From Rostrohypoxylon terebratum (taxonomy: Eukaryota; Ascomycota; Sordariomycetes; Xylariales; Hypoxylaceae): 20,443 nt of DNA. Positions 1 through 9,310 of the stretch are shown piece after piece. How positions within the stretch are numbered: the stretch's first letter is position 1; each line of letters starts with the position of its first letter. Location of the stretch: contig MU386077.1 of the NCBI GenBank assembly GCA_022497145.1, forward strand, positions 1 to 20,443, read 5' to 3'. A program made the position numbers and the translations under genes. A model generated the notes under the pieces. The model did no database searches. It was given only the letters and a program-made list of their open reading frames with translations, and was not told where the DNA came from.

Positions 1-866
1 AGCCGAATTTTAACTATGTTCCTACCTCTCGCATCTTACTAGACTGTTTCAAGTGTGTCGTGAACCAATACAGGCAATAAATTCAAAATGTTTATGATAC
101 TCTCATTAGACCTGTTTAGTGGGATCTTGATCAAGGTCAGGGTGCCGTAACTCTATTGATAGAAGACGGACAGGACAACAACTAATGTTACGATATTACA
201 ATATTATAAGGAAATAAATACGCATAAAGGTTAAGAAATGCCCGTTATTTGTTATGCTCCCCAAGCATGCAGATTAGTTAGTTTCGAAGCGTCCGCTCCT
301 CTACCCTAGCGTTTATGCTTCGCTGAAAAGCCCCCTAAGAAGCAAGGTATAAACAATCATAGAACTCCAAACACTATAGGATAGTTCTACCACCCAGAAG
401 CAGCTGCGCCTTCAGCTATAATGATGAACGTGCGCTTATCGGGGCTAGAGTTAAGTCTGATTCTGTTGCATCCTGCGCCGGACTCATGAACTAATTCCGG
501 ACTGAGCAATCCTCGCTAGAACAGACCGGAGAATACGGATCCAGAGTGCGGATCCTCATATAGTTAGCTCTCGTCTTATATCTCATGCAAGCTAGGAAGA
601 TATCCCGGGATAGCTGATAGGTGTGACGTGGCCGTTGAGCACTGACGATAGGATTTTCAGATAGAGCTGACAGGACCAAACTAAATCTAGGTTTAAGCCA
701 AGCTCGCTGTGCTTGCATGATAATGTAGCCATAAATTGACTTCTATTAAGGGGCCAGGTTAGCCTAGCGGTAGTTATAATAGCATATTCTATTGTAAACC
801 CCGACCGCAGCTCCAAACAAAGCGGCTCATCTACCGGAAATCCGGGCTACAGGGATATGCACCTAT
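1..866. other. Intergenic DNA, no convincing gene
   Basis: I see no supported gene here. Short open frames exist on both strands between about 490 and 816, but they lack family motifs, splice-consistent continuation and good start contexts. A stretch at about 757-815 has a weak likeness to a tRNA A-box but no matching B-box or foldable acceptor stem. Base composition is mixed and no tandem array is obvious. Confidence 0.5.
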
Positions 867-867
867 T

Positions 868-1290
868 ATGGCGAAAATGAGAGAGGCGTTCGAGACTGGG
901 CTCATAGACGATGGGAAAATGGTACATTCCGAATAAACGAGTGGCGGAAGCTATCCGGCAGGTATCTTGTTACGTTAGGTTACGTCATGCGGCTTTGCTA
1001 TCGTAATCGCGCGGCTGGCAGCCTGATTCGGCTGGGAGTTCACTACCACTAAGCCGTACCAGCCACCCAGCCGTAACCTATTACATGACTCTAAGCGACG
1101 CAAGGCCGAGGCGCGTAATGCGCGTATACAAGCAGAAGAGGACACGTATACCCGCTACGGTCGGGACGGCATCGGGTATCTGACGGACAGGGAGGCGTGT
1201 TACTTAGTTCTACTCACATTGCCAGTACGCGATACGATGAGGCGGTGGATGGGTAAAATGGTTAAAATACCGAGTATTTATGAGTACTAG
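868..1290 (+). pseudogene. Decayed plus-strand reading frame (unknown protein)
   Basis: One reading frame runs from an ATG at 868 to a TAG at 1288-1290 but is cut by stops near 934, 975 and 1024. Its last part (from 1027) is open for about 87 codons. It reads as a polar, Arg/Glu-rich segment (KRRKAEARNARIQAEEDTYT) followed by YGRDGIGYL and a Trp/Met/Lys-rich end. The flanking segments in the same frame also look protein-like, which suggests a broken gene or transposon-derived ORF rather than chance. I do not recognise the family. It ends tail to tail with the FunK1 gene, overlapping its stop by a few bases. Alternatives are exons of a spliced gene whose junctions I could not place, or no gene at all. 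Confidence 0.22.
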
Positions 1291-3685
1291 CTGCCTGTTA
1301 CACTATTTAATACATTCGGGTCTTCCTGAGCCTCGCGAAGGATATCCCGCATGCGTGAATACAATGTTTCATCTTCTTTTTCCCACCTTCCCCCGTTTGG
1401 AAACACTACTTTTCGTAGCCGATTAATCCAAGGTGCCAAGGGCTGGAAGTACGGCGTAAAATCCGAGCCTACCCTTTTAATAAAATCGCCCTCATGGTCT
1501 ATTTCTCCCTTTTTAAGTCTTGCCAGCTCTTCCACGCCTAGATTATTCCAATCCCCAAACTCTGTCTCGCCAATAGCCTTGCCTGGCCCATTGTAGTGGA
1601 TGCATATCCAAAACAACACCCAGAAGAAGGACTCGAGATCGTGCATGAAGGAATGTTGCTCGCCTAGGAGCGCCCCGATGGCCATGAAAGCCCTCGTACC
1701 AGTCCTTCCCCTCGCGCCCGAAGCGCCTTTTCGCTGCTCTTTAATAGCAAGGTCTAGATCGATCAAAAACGAGGGCCAGGAAGGATTGGAGGCGTCCTCA
1801 TTAATCATAATATTATTAGCCGAGATATCTCTGTGGAGAATGCCGGCTCTGTGTAGTGACTCGTGTCCTTCAATACAGCCCTCTAATGCGCCAAGTAGTA
1901 CCATGCGAGAGCTGGCTTTGTAGATGGGTTGTCCATAATCGCGGAGGATGACGCGCCGGTGGACTCGATTTGGCAGCGTCTTGGCGTCCACTTTGGTTGG
2001 CGATACTGAACAGGATCGCTTGGTCGACGGCAGGGGCGCGTCAGTCTGGCTGGCCAGCCGCTTTCGACTGGCCATGCTACGGCCTTCTCGCGAGCTTGTC
2101 GCGGCCGTAACTGTGCGTAGGGCTATCGAGCGTTCCGAGCGGTAGTTTTCCGCCATCGTGATGTCCAGCCCCTTCCGAACATTTCCTCGCACGTCGTCGG
2201 TGGCCCCGCGTACCTGGACGGTGTAATGGTGATAGTGTCGTGCCATGTTCACTACGCCTTTGTTTGTTACTTCTTCGAGTAGCAGGCCTTCTTCTTCGCG
2301 TTCTGTATACTGCCAGGAGTCCTTGATGACGAGTGGCGTCCGTGGGTCTCTTTCGCTGTGGGCCTTCCAGCAAGTCGTTGCCCGGCCGGCAATACAAGGT
2401 GCGCGCCGCATGGCTCCATCAAAAATGAGGCGCTCAGGTGAGCCGTCCCGCGTGATTTCGATATATCGTTCCCCTCCCGATGTAATAATAGTAGGATCGA
2501 ATCCCAACTGCTCTTCGCTCATCCAAAGAAACCCGAGAATCGTCGACACAAACCGCAGTCCATCTTCATTAATATCAAACTGGTCGGATGCGATCCCCCC
2601 CAAGCGGTCAAACTCCCATATCCTCATGAGAGGCCCGCAAAGCGTGAAGGCCATAACGAATCGACGGGTATCCTGGGCAGAGAGTACTTCCCTCGCGTAC
2701 CTCCCAATATCAAGCCATGTTTTAGACTTATCGGCGTTCCGGTTGCTCTTTAACTCGCCCGGTACGAGGATTTGGGACCAGTGATACTTCCGGTTTCCCT
2801 TAGCCGTTGAGTCGTCTACAAAGCCAATATCTAACTTGCGTTCGGCCGTCGAACCTTCGAGGGAGTTATTGGGCTGTGTAATTAGCCTTCGTGCCGGGAC
2901 AGTTATAGGACGACAGTCTTGTGCTAGTTGTAAAAGTTGCGGAACGACATTTTGGAACCAGCTTAGAACATCCTCCTGCCCAGCCTGTGGCGGCCACCCA
3001 ATCCAGCCGTCGGCAAAGAGTGGGTTGCCGCCTTCGCCGCATTTCGCAAAGACGGCCTCGGACGCTGTTTGAAGACCTGCCACGTCCCCGAAAAAGGTCT
3101 CATGGAAGCGCCGGAGCCCGACATACATAGTGCCGAGCTCCTCTTCGAGGATAGCATCCACATGCTTTCGATGTTCGGAGGAGTTGGCGAAGCTGCTCGT
3201 ATTGCGAAGCCATGGCGTCTGTTGGAGGGAAGAGGCTGTCGGTCGGGGCGGTGGGGTGGACTCGGTAACAGCATGATAAACTTGGGCCCAGATCTTCTCG
3301 TCGGAGTCCTTAGCAACAACTGCTCGCAAAAGAGGTTTGACACGGTCGTAGTCGAAGTCACCAGACGTAATGGTTGAAGCATATCTTAGTAGGTGGCTTA
3401 GCAAATTAGAGCTTCCGAATCGAAGTAGACGAGGCACCCGAAGTTGTTGCAGTGCTAAAAAGAGGTCGATCGTGACGTTTTGGAACTCTAAGCGATAGTT
3501 AGGAGAGGATATGGCATTAAAGTTAAGCTATTTTACCTACCTTCATTGCCAAGTTGATCAAGGGCCTCTCCCGAGTAAGGGATGTCTTTGCTCCCACAGA
3601 GAGAACTGAATGACGTAAGGAAAGCCTCGAGGCTGTTGCCGATGGGATTGTCCCTGATAATCTCCGACCGGTCCTGATCTACCAT
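1287..3685 (-). CDS. Fungal-type protein kinase (FunK1 family), two exons, 781 aa
   Basis: This is a FunK1-type (fungal-specific) protein kinase. Exon 1 runs 3685-3541 and starts in a strong context (GCCATGG) with an in-frame TAA just upstream. A 53-bp intron (3540-3488, GTAGGT...TTAG, branch-like CTAAC) joins in phase 1 to exon 2, 3487-1287. The N-terminal half carries the family signature VPGELK (residues 290-295), then a TWLDIGRYAREVL / FTLCGPLMRIWEFDRLGG block. The C-terminal half has the catalytic loop HRDIS (600-604), DLD in place of DFG (625-627), GTRAFM (645-650), and an HDLESFFWVLFW helix typical of FunK1. A basic Ser-rich linker with TKRS separates the halves. A DIGF segment (268-271) ahead of GELK resembles a PD-(D/E)XK nuclease motif. 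The length is normal and no break is visible. The substrate is unknown; a possible effector or signalling role is inference. Confidence 0.93.
3488..3540 (-). other. Intron of the FunK1 gene
   Basis: The donor GTAGGT lies at 3540 and the acceptor TTAG ends at 3488, with a CTAAC branch-like site a short distance upstream of the acceptor. Splicing joins GAA-G to AG-TTC in phase 1, bypassing a TAA early in the intron. It adds 65 residues, including the strong-context start, ahead of the first start-like codon of the long exon. Confidence 0.85.
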
Positions 3686-4103
3686 GGCGGATGATTAGGT
3701 ATGGGATAGTAGACGGATGAACAATGAGATTTGGAAGTTTTGAGTCAAGGACGCAACGCGACGCGTCGCGGCACTAAAGAGCTTAGACTTTGCCCTAGAT
3801 AAATATGGGGGGATAGGGACAAGGTTAGAGTTGGTTCCAGGGCAACAGACGTGGTCCATGCTCAATTTCTAGCGCTACCCGCGCCATATGGAGTCTCGCC
3901 CTTCTTCTTCCAAGAGGATGCAAGATAATCTACGATGCGGGGTCCCTTATAGCGAGCGAAGCTAAGAACTCATATTGGCAGATGAAGAATCAGCACCAAT
4001 TACAAGTAGCTATCGTTTAATATACATTTTCCTATGCTATTACTATACAACTTCTACCTAATATTAGCATATCATCGTTTGGCCCATTTCCTTCATGTAG
4101 CAG
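3686..4103. promoter_or_regulatory. FunK1 upstream region with a 14-bp palindrome
   Basis: This is the presumed promoter of the minus-strand FunK1 gene; no gene is visible in it. It holds a perfect 14-bp GC palindrome, CGCGACGCGTCGCG (3757-3770), about 75 bp upstream of the start codon and built around ACGCGT. A TGAGTCA motif (3741-3747) is like a Gcn4/bZIP site. The distal part (about 4000-4080) is AT-rich. Regulatory roles are inferred from motif form and position only. Confidence 0.4.
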
Positions 4104-4451
4104 TCATCCTTTGTTGGAAAGTCCCCTGATAAGCAGTGCGTACACAGAGAAGCCAGTGACCATGACACCTAGTACGATGGTTATGAGCGCGACAGTGGCG
4201 ATCGCTGTCGGAGACCAGGCCCCGTCCTTAGCGGTATATATGTTGAGCAGGGTGGTCACCAGGCCCGTTGTCGCGTTAAGAATTCCAGGCACAAATATAA
4301 AGTACGGAAACACACAAAAGCAAGGCATATAAAAGCCGACACATGAAAACAAGTTTATGAACGCAGACACAGACACACGGATGCAGAGCACATAGAAGCA
4401 TGTGCATAGAAGTAGGTATACCAATGTTATTACCATATTTTGTACAATCAT
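4104..4451 (-). CDS. Hydrophobic small protein or terminal exon, 115 aa
   Basis: This is an open frame of 115 codons with three hydrophobic stretches (about residues 7-25, 37-58 and 83-108). The last part, from about residue 56, is GC-richer and coding-like: ATTGLVTTLLNIYTAKDGAW, then a clear membrane segment and a short RGLSNKG tail. The first half is AT-rich, Cys/Phe-rich and could be intronic. It may therefore be a separate small membrane protein or the last exon of the gene at 4609-5934, which lies upstream on the same strand; I could not settle the junction. I do not recognise a family. Confidence 0.35.
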   Translation of the reverse strand: MIVQNMVITLVYLLLCTCFYVLCIRVSVSAFINLFSCVGFYMPCFCVFPYFIFVPGILNATTGLVTTLLNIYTAKDGAWSPTAIATVALITIVLGVMVTGFSVYALLIRGLSNKG

Positions 4452-4608
4452 GGTTATCCAAGTAGTATCACTGTTTGGACCTAAGTAGAATAGACAAAAA
4501 TGAAAAAGACCGATGAGCTCGCAGATGTGTACTAACGCTTAGTTAACCATCATGGCGCTATAATAAGCCTAGACGTGTGGATTTTATGTGGAAACATAGG
4601 GCTTAGAT

Positions 4609-5934
4609 CTATTTTCTGTTATTTGATTTCCGCCTCAGGCTCTTTATTAAAAATAGCACAGCGGCCGCACCCACAAATATAGGGGTATCAAAAGTGGAGG
4701 CCACAACAACAAGGTACGAAAAACAGAAGACTCCCACAATATGGGGTTGTGAAAACGGAAGATTCCCACAACAACGGGCTATGAATTCGGAAGACTTACA
4801 CAACAACAGGCCACGAAAATGGAAGCACATTCTCACAACGAAAGGCATGCCGAAAATGTAGGTATCCCACAACAACAGGTTGCAAAAACAGAAGAACTTA
4901 ATTACCATCATTTCCTCCACATAGCCCCTCAGCTGCTTTATCTCATTTTCCGGGATAGGATAGCCCGAATTAGCCACTCTTTGCGCCACCCCCGCTAGGA
5001 AAATACATGCGCGAACTAGCGGGGCAGGTATTTCCTTTTGGAGATTGGAAGCGAGGATCTTAATAGCATTGTCGTCCACTTCGGAAAACCCTTTGCTATA
5101 GTTCAAAATTAATCATCGGGGGGGAAGAGGGGGGATTGCGGATGAGGTGCGGACATACACAGTTTTCTCAGCCATATCCGAGTAAATAAGAAGGAAAAAT
5201 GGCGACGGTCCTTGTAAAAACTCCCACCGTCGACATGATCGTCTCCGTTCGTGCACTCGGCGTCGAAGCGACCGTGGGTCGAGCTGCATCTCTTGCGCAT
5301 CTTGGTACATATCAATAGCTCTGCTCATGTAGGTAGAGCCAGGTTTTGGCCAACCTAGGTCAAGCCGGCTCTCCGAGGCTATGATGATCTCTAACGTATC
5401 AAACACTTGAAGCAGCCGGACATGTGCTAGTCTAGAGAGCAGATACACCCTACGTTTGCCGGTGATAACATCGTCCAGGGCTCGGAACGCCGCAAGAATG
5501 CTAGGGTCCCAACTAGGTATGGTAGTAGGCAATGTGGTCTTTTGGATCAGGGCAATCCATTCAAATAAGACAGACTCGTAATGATGGAGAAAGAAATTGA
5601 ACGGATCGTACCTAACAAATTGACGCGTGAGACTTGTAATCTTGGCTTGTCTCCTTGGAAGGTCTAGTTTCCTCCCGCATCTCTTGGGTTCTCGGGGGCC
5701 AAGGGGATGAGATAAGTGGTTTATCCTTGGTTTATTTTGGCGCGCCTTCTTATGGTTGTCCATATGTATCGCTTCAAAGGCAGTTGCTAGATCGGTACCT
5801 GGACCATCAAGGTTCATAGGTTTCTTAGGTGATGAATCTTGGAGAGAAAGTAAACACATTGAAGCAGCCACTGAAGTTATATCCACTTCTGTCCCCGGAG
5901 AAACATCAAGCTCCATTTTTATTGCGTCGAACAT
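4609..5934 (-). CDS. Orphan protein with C-terminal hydrophobic segments, about 420 aa
   Basis: Two exons are proposed. Exon 1 (5934-5159) and exon 2 (5095-4609) share one frame, interrupted only by a TGA at 5115-5113. An intron of 63 bp (5158-5096, GTATGT...CTATAG, with a pyrimidine-rich stretch) removes that TGA and joins in phase 2. The protein starts MFDAIKMELD and has a basic segment near residue 75-100. It continues with a helical region (RQFVRYDPFNFFLHHYESVL) and an acidic/basic mix, then after the junction KGFSEVDDNAIKILASNL. From about residue 317 it becomes Cys/Phe-rich because it runs through a 33-bp minisatellite. It ends with two hydrophobic stretches (378-394, 398-411) and a basic tail. 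A GTAATT at the edge of the repeat could instead be a donor that splices the repeat out. I do not recognise a family. Confidence 0.55.
4701..4897. repeat. Degenerate 33-bp minisatellite, about six units
   Basis: Six imperfect units of 32-35 bp begin near 4701, 4733, 4765, 4798, 4833 and 4866. On the plus strand each has the shape CCACAACAACAGG, a variable GC step, GAAAA, then GGAAGA. The mean period is 33 bp, a multiple of three, and the minus-strand frame stays open through all six, encoding Cys/Leu/Phe-rich peptide repeats. Confidence 0.7.
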
Positions 5935-6460
5935 TTTTGAGGGTAACTTGCCAGCAGAACAAAGTGAAGCAATCCTACTATTATTATTTATAGTTAGCTC
6001 CTATGGCTGTTATATTCGTTTGACGTCCAGAAAAGAATTACGGTATATGAAAAGGGTTTTAACATTTGAAAATTATTATTTTCGCTATTTTTTTTTAACT
6101 AGAACTGATTTTGGGTATTTAGCTTCCATGTTCGGCGGCTGTCGTGTAAAGAAAACCTCCCCGCTCTAGTATTTACTTATATTTCGTGTCAGCTAATCTC
6201 GAAAGAGTCTTTTTTTCCTACTTCCAATCTTGATCCGTAACTTTTATTTACCTTCTACACATAAGGTAGGTTCTGCCCTCGCATCTAAGCTTAAAGACGT
6301 TACCTACAAAATAAAACACTTGTGTCACATTAGGCCTGCGGGTCTCATAGCGGGGAAACGTAGCATGAGGTTGAAGCAGGCGCCCAAATTTTGGCTCTAT
6401 GAAGTTGTGCTGAAAAGATAAGATAATGTCAGTGAATCAATCAATGCTTAATTTTCAATC
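5935..6460. other. AT-rich intergenic DNA with an LTR-like motif
   Basis: No gene is supported here. At 6130-6148 lies TGTTCGGCGGCTGTCGTG, nearly identical to TGTTCGGCGGTTATCGTG at about 9938 in the retrotransposon-like region. Both follow a T-rich, A/T-dominated stretch and begin with TG, as LTRs do. The sequence after the motif diverges, so this would be a decayed or solo LTR fragment. The small plus-strand frame at 6230-6421 has no recognisable features. Confidence 0.35.
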
Positions 6461-6620
6461 TTACAACGGCTGTAAGGATGCTTCATATATGCTATATGAA
6501 GAATAAAGTGCTTCATCTTCCTTTTGCAATCCAATACCATTCGGAAACATTACCTTCCACAATCTGTTAACCCACGGGATCAAGTTCCAGCTCCTCTCAA
6601 AATAGGTACACCTCCTACGA
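6461..6620 (-). pseudogene. Relic of a FunK1 kinase C-terminus
   Basis: The minus strand encodes PWVNRLWKVMFPNG, a short variable piece, then KEDEALYS. This aligns to PWINRLRKVVFPNG...KEDETLYS near the C-terminus of the intact FunK1 kinase at 1287-3685. The DNA also aligns through this block and partly beyond it (ATATATGAAGCATCCTTACAG against the intact gene's GGATATCCTTCGCGAGGC region). Nothing corresponding to the catalytic loop or the N-terminal half is visible around it. It is therefore a truncated, diverged fragment of a second FunK1 gene. Confidence 0.75.
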
Positions 6621-6659
6621 TCCAGCCAGATCCCAGCAGACACATCAAGTACCGACACC

Positions 6660-7140
6660 CGAATTCAACACATATTTAACTTTTTATTTAATACCATTCA
6701 AACCAGGGGCACCACGTTAAGACTTGCCTATTATCGATTATATAGATATTTTAAGACCCTAAAAAACTTAATTATACTTTACTTTTCATGTGCTTGCGCA
6801 CTTTATTCAAATCGTACATCCTTAATGGTAGCTGACAATCGTATAAATCTTGCGCTTTGAGAGGTTATTGGCCTATCGCAAATAAAAACATTGATTTTTA
6901 AAGACTGACGGATAGTGAGTACGGAAATACTTGGGCACGCGCACACTGAACTTTAAGGGCTGTAGATGCGCAAATCAGATTGTGGCTTGACTTCAGGCTA
7001 GTAGCCACAGCTTAGGCGCGATTTTCCTACACTGGAGCCTAACGTCTTAAAGCACATAATTACCTGGTCTGGGAACCTGAGAACACAAACCTAAATGCTA
7101 ATCGATATCCTCCCTTTTTAACCAATTTTGCAAAGAGCTT
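6660..7140. other. Intergenic DNA, AT-rich, no gene seen
   Basis: This is mostly AT-rich sequence between the FunK1 relic and the 3' part of gene A. I see no credible ORF, repeat array or RNA gene in it. It probably represents decayed repeat DNA. Confidence 0.4.
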
Positions 7141-7531
7141 CTATGCTCCAACGCTTGGGGTATCAATCGAGTAAACCAAGTAGATCTGTGCGAAATCGAA
7201 TTCCGGTTTGATATGAGCGAGGCAAAAATTACAAAAAATGACCTGGTACGCATAGCCCCCCTGGTCCATTTCAAATACGAATATCTTACTGTGACGTAGC
7301 TTGAGTGCTGGAAACCGCTCACTATCAGCGAGGACTTTTTCAAAGACTGCAACAAGCATGCGATCAACTATATTCTAGCAGAAAACTACAAAAGAACATT
7401 CTACTTCTTTGAATGCGAGAACCTCAGATTCCAAAATGAACAAGGCGAAGATATTTGGTGCACAAAGGGCAGTGGACAAATTGAGCTCCCGGCAGGAGTG
7501 GGCGTCTACGTTATCCGCGGGAAGATGAGGA
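7141..7531 (-). pseudogene. Possible 3' exons of gene A, with an in-frame TAG
   Basis: A single minus-strand frame runs from a plausible acceptor (CATCCAG, exon start 7531) to a stop at 7141. It is interrupted by one TAG at 7377-7375. Upstream of the TAG it reads HLPADNVDAHSCRELNLSTA and on to a hydrophobic ECSFVVFC. Downstream it reads NIVDRMLVAVFEKVLADSER, then a beta-rich FEMDQGGYAYQVIF block. Both halves look coding. A splice from a GTGTGT donor in gene A (7664) would reach this frame in phase 2. The TAG could be a RIP-type CAG-to-TAG change, or it could lie in a small intron I did not resolve. It may alternatively be an unrelated gene. Confidence 0.4.
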
Positions 7532-7543
7532 CTGGATGATTAA

Positions 7544-8594
7544 TTAAGGAGTACGGATTTGAGCATAGAGATTGTTGGCGATATGTATACCTGTGATGAA
7601 CCCGATGCGCAAATGAAGAGTACAGCAATAAGGTGCCTCGCAACGCATCATCATCTCTACACACTTGGTTATATCTGGAGCTTGGTACTTTTTTTCCCAC
7701 TGTCGTAACTGGCTTGTTTCGATCGCAGTACAAATGCGAGGATCAAAGATTAATGCGATATCTCTCATGAGAGCACCTGCAAAGGTCAAGCTAGCCACGT
7801 TGCCTATGCCATAGGTTAAAAAGCTTCACTCCTTACAATTGCCTGAACAGTGACTTACTTATCCCTAAGAGCGACCTCGCTGTGGGGAACAATATATCTG
7901 TGATTTGGCCCGCAGGACCAATATCTAGCCATATGACACCGTCTTGAAAGTTCTGGTGGGGAAACTTCGTTCGCACACATTCCGTTGTCTGGAGGGTTGA
8001 GCTTTTGGCTTTCTCTTCAAGGCGCAGCGGGGCAGTCTCGATAGCGCCACGGATCATGTCGCCAAAATAGATGCGAATGGCATTCAAATCAGCCGCACTG
8101 TAAACCCAATGACGCTCGCTTTCTGCCGTGGTAACTGGTTTCAATGTCGACAACTGAGAACTCGGGAAAATACGTCCAATTATGTTCTTGAAATAAGGGC
8201 TTTCAGTGATATCATTCTTCTGAGCTATTCTCTCGAGGGTGTCTTTAGTAATATCGAGAAGACATATGCTCGTCGTATTGCAATTTTGGAGAAAAGACGA
8301 TGTGTCGATTGTTGCGCATGCTTTTGGAGAGATAACAAGGAGAAAAGGAAGGAAAAGATGAGGGTTTTTGGCCAAAACATTGAGGTAAACTTTCTGGGCC
8401 TTGTTTTGTTTGTAACGAGATCGTATTTCTCGCCTCGGGCGAGGCTCTACCCCGCGTAGCTGACGATTTTGGGATTTGCAGGCAATGACAAGACGTTGTT
8501 CCAAAGTTGCTAGGTGGGAGGGTGGGATGGTCTGTTGCCGGGCTAGCTCCTCGATCAATTCATTAATATGGGTTAGTTGCCTTGATGTCATCAT
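7544..8594 (-). CDS. Orphan gene A, two exons, 331 aa
   Basis: Exon 1 is 8594-7859 and exon 2 is 7803-7544, joined by a 55-bp intron (7858-7804, GTAAGT...CATAG) in phase 1, giving AGC at the junction. The start ATG at 8594 was chosen as the first ATG in a frame that stays open further upstream; the pyrimidine-rich TCTTCTCTTTTACACCTATAG just before it could be an acceptor for an extra 5' exon. The N-terminus is helical (HINELIEELARQQ), followed by a very basic stretch (EPRPRREIRSRYKQNKAQK), a hydrophobic LFLPFLLVIS segment, and a mixed C-terminal region containing GVIWLDIGPAG. I do not recognise a family. A tandem array lies directly upstream. The 3' end is uncertain: a GTGTGT donor at 7664 could lead to the coding-like frame at 7531-7141 instead of the TAA at 7546-7544. 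Confidence 0.6.
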
Positions 8595-8657
8595 CAACAA
8601 TCTATAGGTGTAAAAGAAGAGAAGACTGCGGATCTAAATGAAATAGGGTGTGCTTCA

Positions 8658-8759
8658 GCGGAATGGGGGGACTTAAGTGGAATGGGAGAACTTAAATGGA
8701 GCTGGGGGGACTTAAGTGGAATGGGAGAACTTAAATGGAGCTGGGGGGACTTAGGTGGG
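8658..8759. repeat. 19-20-bp tandem repeat upstream of gene A
   Basis: Five units alternate between two types, GTGGAATGGGAGAACTTAAA and TGGAGCTGGGGGGACTTAA. A 39-bp two-unit block is repeated almost without change, so the array looks recently expanded. It ends about 65 bp upstream of the start codon of gene A, in its promoter or 5' untranslated region. Confidence 0.85.
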
Positions 8760-8794
8760 CATAAAACGTAGAGCAAAGTATATTGGCAATATCA

Positions 8795-9310
8795 GCTCTG
8801 CCTTCCAAGTTGGACTATAGTCGTACTCAAAGTAAGACTCGTATCGGAGGCTAGTTGATCTCTGACTAGTGACATGCGCTGTTCACATTTCGAAATTGGA
8901 TTTGGTTCTGACTTGCTAGATCAGGAACCATCGACCATGCTCCTATTTAGAACGTGGTTAGACTGTACCTGTACCGATGATGAATCCTTACTTTGACCCT
9001 TACTGTCACCAACATGGCATCTAGAGTTCGCGGAATAATAGGTATCGTGCATATTCAAGCTTGCAGGGGGGCGTTGGATGATAATCATATGGGACTTAAG
9101 AAATGGCAAGCAGAGGATGCCAAAACGTGTTAGTTGTATCAGTCCAAGTAATAAGGCACGTCTGCGTAAGCTCTACCGTCAAAGTCCAATTTAGCTTGTT
9201 TGTGTCAACACATATGAGAAGATGCATATGCAACTCGTCGGGGATGAGGACACATAGGTCGTCTAAACGGCTTCCGTTCCGAAAGGGACTTTTATCACAA
9301 ATCTTAAAAT
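8795..9310. repeat. Dispersed ~0.5-kb repeat, copy 1
   Basis: This stretch aligns in direct orientation, with small gaps, to 12845-13330. Shared blocks include TTGACCCTTA, GCGGAATAA.AGGTATCG, AAGAAATGGCAAGCA.AGG, GAGAAGAT.CAT.TGCAACT and GTCGGGGAT.AGGACACATA. Most differences are transitions. No protein-coding frame is conserved between the copies. It may be a transposon remnant or a duplicated upstream region of genes A and B. Confidence 0.8.

Noticed and set aside
757..815. tRNA-like A-box (TAGCCTAGCGG)
   Set aside because: No B-box match, no acceptor or anticodon stem that folds.
491..816. Overlapping short minus-strand frames
   Set aside because: No start context, motif or splice continuation; composition like non-coding DNA.
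1948..3377. Plus-strand and alternate-frame ORFs across the FunK1 gene
   Set aside because: They are antisense or out-of-frame shadows of the kinase exon.
8109..8459. 116-codon plus-strand frame
   Set aside because: Lies opposite exon 1 of gene A, which has clean splice sites and the more plausible protein.
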